A stretch of 64,000 nucleotides of DNA, taken from assembly GCA_003952965.2 (NCBI GenBank), contig CM025853.1, positions 1,614,303 to 1,678,302 of the forward strand, read 5' to 3'. Below, piece after piece: positions 58,800 to 64,000 of this stretch (position 1 is the stretch's first letter; each line of letters starts with the position of its first letter). Made by a program: the position numbers and the translations under genes. This DNA is from Morella rubra (taxonomy: Eukaryota; Streptophyta; Magnoliopsida; Fagales; Myricaceae). The notes beneath the pieces are model-generated. The model was given only the letters and a program-made list of their open reading frames with translations, had not been told where the DNA came from and made no database searches.

Positions 58800-61190
58800 T
58801 CACCAAAAGTCTCCACATGAGCAGATGCCGTCCTTGAAGTGATGAAATCTATTGGCATCTCTAACCACAATAACTCTCTCTGTAATCTTGGATATGAATT
58901 TAGTTGCATTATGGCAATCTAAACAAACCCGGAGATTCTTAATGATTCTGATTTCAGTTCCAGGTTCAGTAGAAATAAGGCCAAAAGCAATGGCCAACTT
59001 CTCACTGTGAACCTTGACCATTAGCTCCTTCTCTTCCTCCTCCACATCATGCAAAGCAGTGACAGTTTGGGATTGAAATCCAGCCTCCCTCATCTTCTCA
59101 GTCAGCTTGTCTAGCATTTTGTAGATTGCTGTTGCTTGAGGATGGGACCGATCACCAGATGAAAAGACATGTGGTGTCTCACCAACCTCAATTAGAGTGC
59201 ACCCTGGAGTCTTTGTTAACTTCCTTTTCTTGACTAATTGTCGTACAGAAGCAGCCTTTAGAAAGTTCCTGTCAGCTGAGTAAATATTAGAGAGTAAGAC
59301 ATGGTATCCAACATTTTCAGGGTCAACTTCAAATAGCCTTTCAGAAGCCACACGGGCTAGGCTTGTGTCTTTGTGAATCATGCAAGCACCAAGTAATGCA
59401 CCCCAGACCGCAGGACCTGGCTCAACTGGCATTTTCTCTATAAATTTCAAAGCCTTATTTAATTGTCCGGCTCGGCCAAGTATGTCAACCATGCAGGCAT
59501 AATGCTCAGGTAATGGCTGAAACTTATAATCATGGACCATAAAATGGAAAATTTCAGTTCCTTCCTTCACCAAGCCAGCATGACTACAAGCATACAAAAG
59601 AGAAAGAAAAGTAACCCCATTTGAGGGAAACCCAGAATGCATCATCTCATTATAAAGCTTTAACGCTTCATTCCCGTGTCCGTGGAGGCCATAACCAGAA
59701 ATCATTGCATTCCAAGTGACTACATTTTTCTCATTCATCAAATCAAATAATCGCCGAGCCTCCACTATGCTCCCACATTTTGCGTACATGTCTATTAGAG
59801 CAGTTGACACATATATGTTAGACTCGAGATTCTCATATTTAATCAGGTCATGAACCCATCTTCCGAGACTTAAAGCTCCAAGCTGAGCACAAGCCGAAAG
59901 AATACTTGTAACTGTTACAGGATTTGGTTTGACTTCAAACATCATTTCCCGGAAAAGAGGAATTGCCATCTCCGTCAACCCATTCTGGGTATAGCCAGAT
60001 ATCATAGCGTTCCAAGATGCCAAACTTCTCTCTGGAGTTTCATCAAAAAGCTGCCTTGCTGATTCAATCTCATTTAGTCTACTGTAAACAGTAGTTAATG
60101 CAGTTGAAACAGAACCATGAGATACAACACCAGATTTAGCACAGAAACCATGAATACAGAAAGCAAGCTGCAGATGCCCGAAGGGTGAAAACACAGGGAT
60201 CAACCCCACCAATGTGCTCGAATTGGGCTTCCACCCAGAAGAAAGCAGTTCCGTAAATAGCCTCACCGAAGATTCAGTCTCACCATTGCATGTATACCCA
60301 GAAATAACTGCATTATGAGCTATCAAATCCGGTTGATCAATCTGCTCAAACAACCACCTCGCTATGTCAATCTCCCCGCATTTGGAATATAACGAAATCA
60401 ATCCCGTAATCACAAACGCATCACAATCAAAACCGATTTTCAAAACTAAGCACTGAATCCCCATGCCCACTCCCAACTCCTGCAGCTCTGCTGCTGCTGG
60501 AAGAACAGTTGCCACAGTCGTTGAGTCCAACTCCACACCTTCCTTAACCATATCCCGAAAAACTCCTATCGAATCACCAAAACAACAGTTCCTGACGAAC
60601 CCGGATACCATTGTATTCCACAGTACCGTGTCCCTAACATGCATTAAATCAAATACCCTCCTCGCCATTTCAACCCGCGCAAACTTGAAGTAAAAGTCAA
60701 CCACGGCAGACCCAACAAACAGATTGAATCCCAACCCATCAACAATAGCATTTGCGTGCACCAAAATCCCAAACCTTTCGGAATCGAAATCCGAGGCGGC
60801 CGATACCACAAAAGCGTAGGTATATTTATCGGGCTTAAGATGAGTCCTCGTTCTCAAATGAGTATAGAGCGAAACCGCAGACTGAGGCGAGTCGTTGTTG
60901 GCCAAGCCTTTGATGAGGACGTTGAAGAGGAAAAGGTCGGGTTTTGGGGTGGAGAGGAAGAGTTGACGCGCATGGTGGATGGCCTTGAAGTCAGAGAGCT
61001 TGTGAGTGAGTTTGGTGAGGGTGGGAAGGTCGTGGTGGAGGCCGTGGAGGATGATCTGGGCGTGGGCTTGAGAGAGCTGGGGGAGAGAGGTGGCCTTGTT
61101 GAGGACGTCCAGGAAGAAGTTGCGGTCGCGCGGTGCACAAGAAGCCGTGGCTATGTTTCTGCAAATCATTATCTGTGTATAAAGCCTCAA
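58800..61190 (-). CDS. PLS-class pentatricopeptide repeat protein with DYW-type domain
   Basis: One uninterrupted frame encodes 796 residues. A second Met at residue 8 (MICRNIATASC) is an equally possible start. The N-terminus could target an organelle. About fifteen PPR motifs follow in PLS order, with typical LFNVLIKGLANND, VSTALIDMYAKCGSIVEARR and VVTWNAMISGYGLHG. E and E+ motifs lead to the DYW deaminase domain with its HSEKLAIAFG (HxE) and CLDCH (CxxC) zinc-ligand signatures, as in editing factors that convert C to U in organelle transcripts. The protein ends CSCGDFW instead of the usual GDYW. It resembles Arabidopsis At4g30700 closely throughout, so I infer a mitochondrial or plastid editing factor. 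No intron or frame break is seen. Confidence 0.94.
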   Translation of the reverse strand: MRLYTQIMICRNIATASCAPRDRNFFLDVLNKATSLPQLSQAHAQIILHGLHHDLPTLTKLTHKLSDFKAIHHARQLFLSTPKPDLFLFNVLIKGLANNDSPQSAVSLYTHLRTRTHLKPDKYTYAFVVSAASDFDSERFGILVHANAIVDGLGFNLFVGSAVVDFYFKFARVEMARRVFDLMHVRDTVLWNTMVSGFVRNCCFGDSIGVFRDMVKEGVELDSTTVATVLPAAAELQELGVGMGIQCLVLKIGFDCDAFVITGLISLYSKCGEIDIARWLFEQIDQPDLIAHNAVISGYTCNGETESSVRLFTELLSSGWKPNSSTLVGLIPVFSPFGHLQLAFCIHGFCAKSGVVSHGSVSTALTTVYSRLNEIESARQLFDETPERSLASWNAMISGYTQNGLTEMAIPLFREMMFEVKPNPVTVTSILSACAQLGALSLGRWVHDLIKYENLESNIYVSTALIDMYAKCGSIVEARRLFDLMNEKNVVTWNAMISGYGLHGHGNEALKLYNEMMHSGFPSNGVTFLSLLYACSHAGLVKEGTEIFHFMVHDYKFQPLPEHYACMVDILGRAGQLNKALKFIEKMPVEPGPAVWGALLGACMIHKDTSLARVASERLFEVDPENVGYHVLLSNIYSADRNFLKAASVRQLVKKRKLTKTPGCTLIEVGETPHVFSSGDRSHPQATAIYKMLDKLTEKMREAGFQSQTVTALHDVEEEEKELMVKVHSEKLAIAFGLISTEPGTEIRIIKNLRVCLDCHNATKFISKITERVIVVRDANRFHHFKDGICSCGDFW

Positions 61191-61450
61191 ACTGTTTGAT
61201 AAAATTTCTAATGTGGGCGACTGTTATACAACCGTTACGGAGTTTTCATATATAAAGAATTGGGCGCGAAGGTCTCTGTTTCCACAGCCAGTGATACTCT
61301 TCGCAGCTAACCCAGAGTATTATAAGTTCGTTCTTTATCAAATTCAAAATGTCTGAGACCTGGGTAGAGAGAACAGAGAAAACCAATCAAAATAACTAAA
61401 ACCAGAGGAGAACTTAAACAGGTAGAAATAACCCCTCTCCCTGTAGAGCT
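61191..61450. other. PPR promoter region bordering the LINE
   Basis: Only about 260 bases separate the PPR start from the probable 5' end of the LINE. The LINE is transcribed away from the PPR gene. The exact LINE 5' end could not be found. Confidence 0.4.
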
Positions 61451-61683
61451 CTCACCCTAACTTTATCTTCCTACACCTTGCTCCTTTCACTGTTCCTTCT
61501 TTGTCTCGCTCTTTCTTCTATCTCGACCTCATCTATTCCCCTGTCACCTCATCCTACTTCCCCTCTTTCTTCCTTCTTCCCTACCCCTTTTCCCTCTACA
61601 TTTATCCTGTTCCCTGTTCCCCTTCTTTGCGCTCCATCCGCTTTGTCCATTCCTCTTCCTTAGTTGATTTGTGGCCAACTCTT

Positions 61684-62744
61684 ATGGGTCAAGAAGACCT
61701 TATAAAAGAACTGGAAGAGTTGGCCCTTCGCACTCACAATCTCAACTGGGGAAATGACGCTGATGATGTGGAAGTCTATAGAGAGGAAACTGAGAAACTT
61801 GCAAGCTCTATGTTGATTGGAAGACTTGTTTCTCAGCGAGTCATGAATAAGCAAGCCGTTAGAGACATACTCCTTGCTTCATGGAGGTATGTTGATGGCC
61901 TTATCATTGATGACTTTGGAGTTAATACTTATTTATTCACCTTCCCATCCGTATCAGTTAGAGATCGTATTTATGATATTGGGCCTTGGAATGTACGAGG
62001 AAATCTCCTCATTCTTAAACACTGGAATCCCAATGCTACCTTCCCAGAGTTGGAGCTTTACAAAACTCCAATTTGGGTGCAAGTCCATGGCTTACCACTA
62101 ATCGCATGAACAGAGATAGTATCATGAATGTCGGCGTTTCTATAGGGGCTGTCCTTGACGTGGATCTTTTGCCATCCGAGAAAGTCTGGTGCACCAGCAT
62201 TAAAGTTCTTCTTGACATCCGGAAACCTTTGTTGCCAGGGTACTATCAAAAACGCCATAATGCAGAGCCATGTTGGGTTCAGTTTAAATACGAAAGGATT
62301 TCGAAGTTCTGTTATAATTGTGGGAAGTTGGGGCACACTCAACTGGGTTGTGCATTCCAGCCAGTCTTGACTGATCCCAATTTTCGTTTTGGGCCTAGAA
62401 TGAAGGCAGAGGGTATTCTGAACAAACGATGTGCTGGTGACTCCCCTTCTTCTGAGCCGTCTTTCCCTCTTCAACCTAGTCCACCTTCGCCCTTCGCCCT
62501 TCGCCCTTCCCCAATCCATATCCGCTCTCATCTCAACTTTTCTCACCACTCCCTCAACCAACCACATCTGCTTCTCCATCTCTGGAAATTATTCAACTCC
62601 CTGTTACTCAGTCTCCTTCCTTGTGCCCCGATTATTCTAGATCATCCAAGTATGAACCTGCCAACCTTGATGAAGCGCGTGGCATTGATTAGTGGCGTAG
62701 AAGTACAAAAACTATTTTACAGTCTACTTCTGCAGCAGGCCTAG
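61684..62744 (+). pseudogene. LINE ORF1 (DUF4283-like domain and zinc knuckle), frameshifted
   Basis: The start ATG at 61684 begins MGQEDLIKELEELAL. The first frame includes VRDRIYDIGPWNVRGNLLIL and PIWVQVHGLPL, typical of the DUF4283 domain of plant LINE ORF1, and stops at 62109. A one-base shift there is needed to continue into the second frame (MNRDSIMNVGVSIGAVLDVD). This ends with the zinc knuckle FCYNCGKLGHTQLGC, of the form C-x2-C-x4-H-x4-C, expected to bind RNA. The Pro/Ser-rich part afterwards is broken again. ORF1 proteins are nucleic-acid-binding chaperones of the LINE ribonucleoprotein. This copy cannot make a full protein. Confidence 0.85.
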
Positions 62745-63517
62745 ACTCTTCCCAAGCTTTTAATGTTTGCGCCGAAATGGAATCGCTAATTTCTCCGGGT
62801 GTCAGACAAAGGCAGTCCTCAGCGGTAGTTGCGCTCTCTTTTAAGAAGAGTCTAATCGACCCGCCAAACGACACTTTCACTGACCGGGTGTTCGGGAGTA
62901 AAATTTTGGGAGTTTTGATTTGAATGGAGGTAGAAATTTTTGGGGTGAAAATACCTGTGTCACTGGCGCCTGTACATTGCACTCTATGGAGACGGAAGCA
63001 TCGCAGATTTGTTTATTGCCTAAAGTGGCTACCCACGGCTTGAGCCCAGCTACTTTTAACTCTGAAATGGACCACCTTTGGACCCTTATGAGAATCCCTC
63101 ACAGCTTATGTCATTGGAAGCCCAAACTGACCATCTGTCTTCCTTTAATCCCGTTATGGACCAGCCCACTATTATCTCACCCCAACGTGTTTCTCTCCAA
63201 ATCAAAACAACCCTTAGTCTCTATTGTTCCACTCTTCCCTCTAACATCTCTGATTCTTCCTCTCTACAAAGTATTCGTCAGCGCTCTAAGTCTAAAATCT
63301 CTACAGATGAAGATGATTTTCCCATTGCAGCTCTCAAGATTCGGACCAAGGTTTCAAAACATGTTGGCTCATCCTTGCAAAGCTCTGCTCTCAAGCGCAA
63401 AAACCTTGAAAAAGGCAAATCCACGCTGTTGGCTGCATCTTTGTCTGATCCCTTCTTATTCTCTTCTGATTTTACGGCCGAGGAGGCGGGCCTTATCAAG
63501 CCCCCCCCCCCAAGTCC
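62745..63517 (+). pseudogene. LINE ORF1 C-terminal part, broken into several frames
   Basis: Low-complexity Ser/Lys-rich coding remains are spread over different frames, including a 147-codon frame at 63078-63521. A ten-C run at 63501-63510 lies just before the ORF2 start. No domain is recognised. Confidence 0.55.
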
Positions 63518-64000
63518 ATGAGGCTTTTATTTTGGAACTGTCGGGGTTTAGCTCGAGCCCCGACAGTTTGAGCTCTTCGGGCGTTAGTCAGGTTTCATTC
63601 ACCTGATTGTATCTGTCTTGCTGAACCCAAAATCCAAAATATTAATGGCCCCCTTAGCAGTGTTGGTTTTTACCATCATCTTGGTTGCCCACCGACTGGA
63701 ACGAAAGGAGGATTAATCTTTGCTTGGAAGGATGGCATTGACATTGAAGCCGCATGGATTTCTAATCATATCATTAATCTGATTTTCTTCTCTGATCCAC
63801 CTCATTCTCCTTGGATGCTGACACTGGTGCATGGTCCATCAATTTGGAGAGATAAAGCTCAGTTTTGGAGCACGCTAAAAGCCACGGCTGAGACTTTTGA
63901 TGGAGCTTGGATTTGTCTCGGAGATTTTAATTCTTTAGCAGATCACTCCGATAAGTGGGGGGCAAAACTTTTGTGGAATCTTCTCACGGTCATTTGGGGG
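63518..64000 (+). pseudogene. LINE ORF2 endonuclease domain with internal stop
   Basis: The frame begins MRLLFWNCRGLARAPTV, the usual opening of plant LINE ORF2. A TGA at 63569-63571 then interrupts, where relatives have CGA (Arg), and the frame continues as ALRALVRF, CICLAEPKIQ, TGTKGGLIFAWKDG and GDFNSLADHSDKW. These are endonuclease/exonuclease/phosphatase motifs (the WNCRG and E-K and GDFN blocks). The CGA-to-TGA change fits deamination of a methylated C. The frame shifts again near the end, within a G run at about 63956-63962, and the rest of ORF2 is outside the window. Confidence 0.85.

Larger units (their letters stand above)
61451..64000 (+). mobile_element. Decayed L1-type LINE retrotransposon, truncated by the window end
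   Basis: The element shows, in order, a CT-rich 5' region, ORF1 with a DUF4283-like domain and CCHC zinc knuckle, and the start of ORF2 with an apurinic endonuclease domain. This is the plan of plant L1-type non-LTR elements. Frameshifts and stops interrupt both frames. The start at 61451 is a guess from the CT-rich sequence; the reverse transcriptase and 3' tail are beyond the window. Confidence 0.88.

Overview
This is a stretch of plant nuclear DNA from a eudicot. Introns follow the GT..AG rule, intergenic DNA is AT-rich, and the genes are plant-specific: a secondary-wall cellulose synthase, a DYW-type PPR protein, eIFiso4G, PRD2/MPS1 and a chloroplast IF3. I cannot name the species. All exon maps below were read by hand from splice signals, reading phase and family sequence; introns were accepted only where phase closed exactly.

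Layout. 1-11.2 kb: a tandemly multiplied minus-strand gene for a protein with two U1-type zinc fingers (one broken 3' fragment, two complete three-exon copies). 11.8-12.4 kb: an RCI2/PMP3 small membrane protein (+). 15.3-17.0 kb: the F-box protein SKIP1 (+). 17.6-18.1 and 20.8-21.1 kb: two small minus-strand proteins with a signal peptide and a hydrophobic C-terminal tail. 22.4 kb: a broken fragment of SART1/DOT2. 23.3-26.6 kb: PRD2/MPS1 (-), ten exons. 27.9-34.7 kb: eIFiso4G (-), nine exons, carrying two apparent frameshifts. 35.9-42.2 kb: no genes, but a tandem duplication of about 3.1-3.2 kb whose units contain arrays of a ~300-bp repeat and foldback elements. 42.8-44.8 kb: an intronless heat-inducible-type cytosolic HSP70 (+). 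45.3-49.6 kb: chloroplast translation initiation factor IF3 (+), nine exons. 52.2-57.2 kb: CESA7 (+), thirteen exons. 58.8-61.2 kb: an intronless DYW-class PPR gene (-). 61.5 kb to the end: a decayed L1-type LINE (+) that runs off the window.

The genes do not form one pathway. They cover RNA-binding-type zinc fingers, stress membrane proteins, SCF ubiquitin ligation, meiotic double-strand-break formation, cytosolic and plastid translation initiation, protein folding, wall synthesis and organelle RNA editing. The gene order is itself informative. From memory of Arabidopsis, the homologues lie in three separate small blocks (At2g24040-24060, At4g30650-30700 and At5g57870-57900), so this window looks like an unfractionated version of one ancestral neighbourhood.

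I saw no clearly novel molecular system. The points most worth a second look are the two eIFiso4G indels, the pair of uncharacterised small secreted or tail-anchored proteins, the G-box-bearing repeat array upstream of HSP70, the hAT-type MITEs with target-site duplications, and the SART1 fragment.
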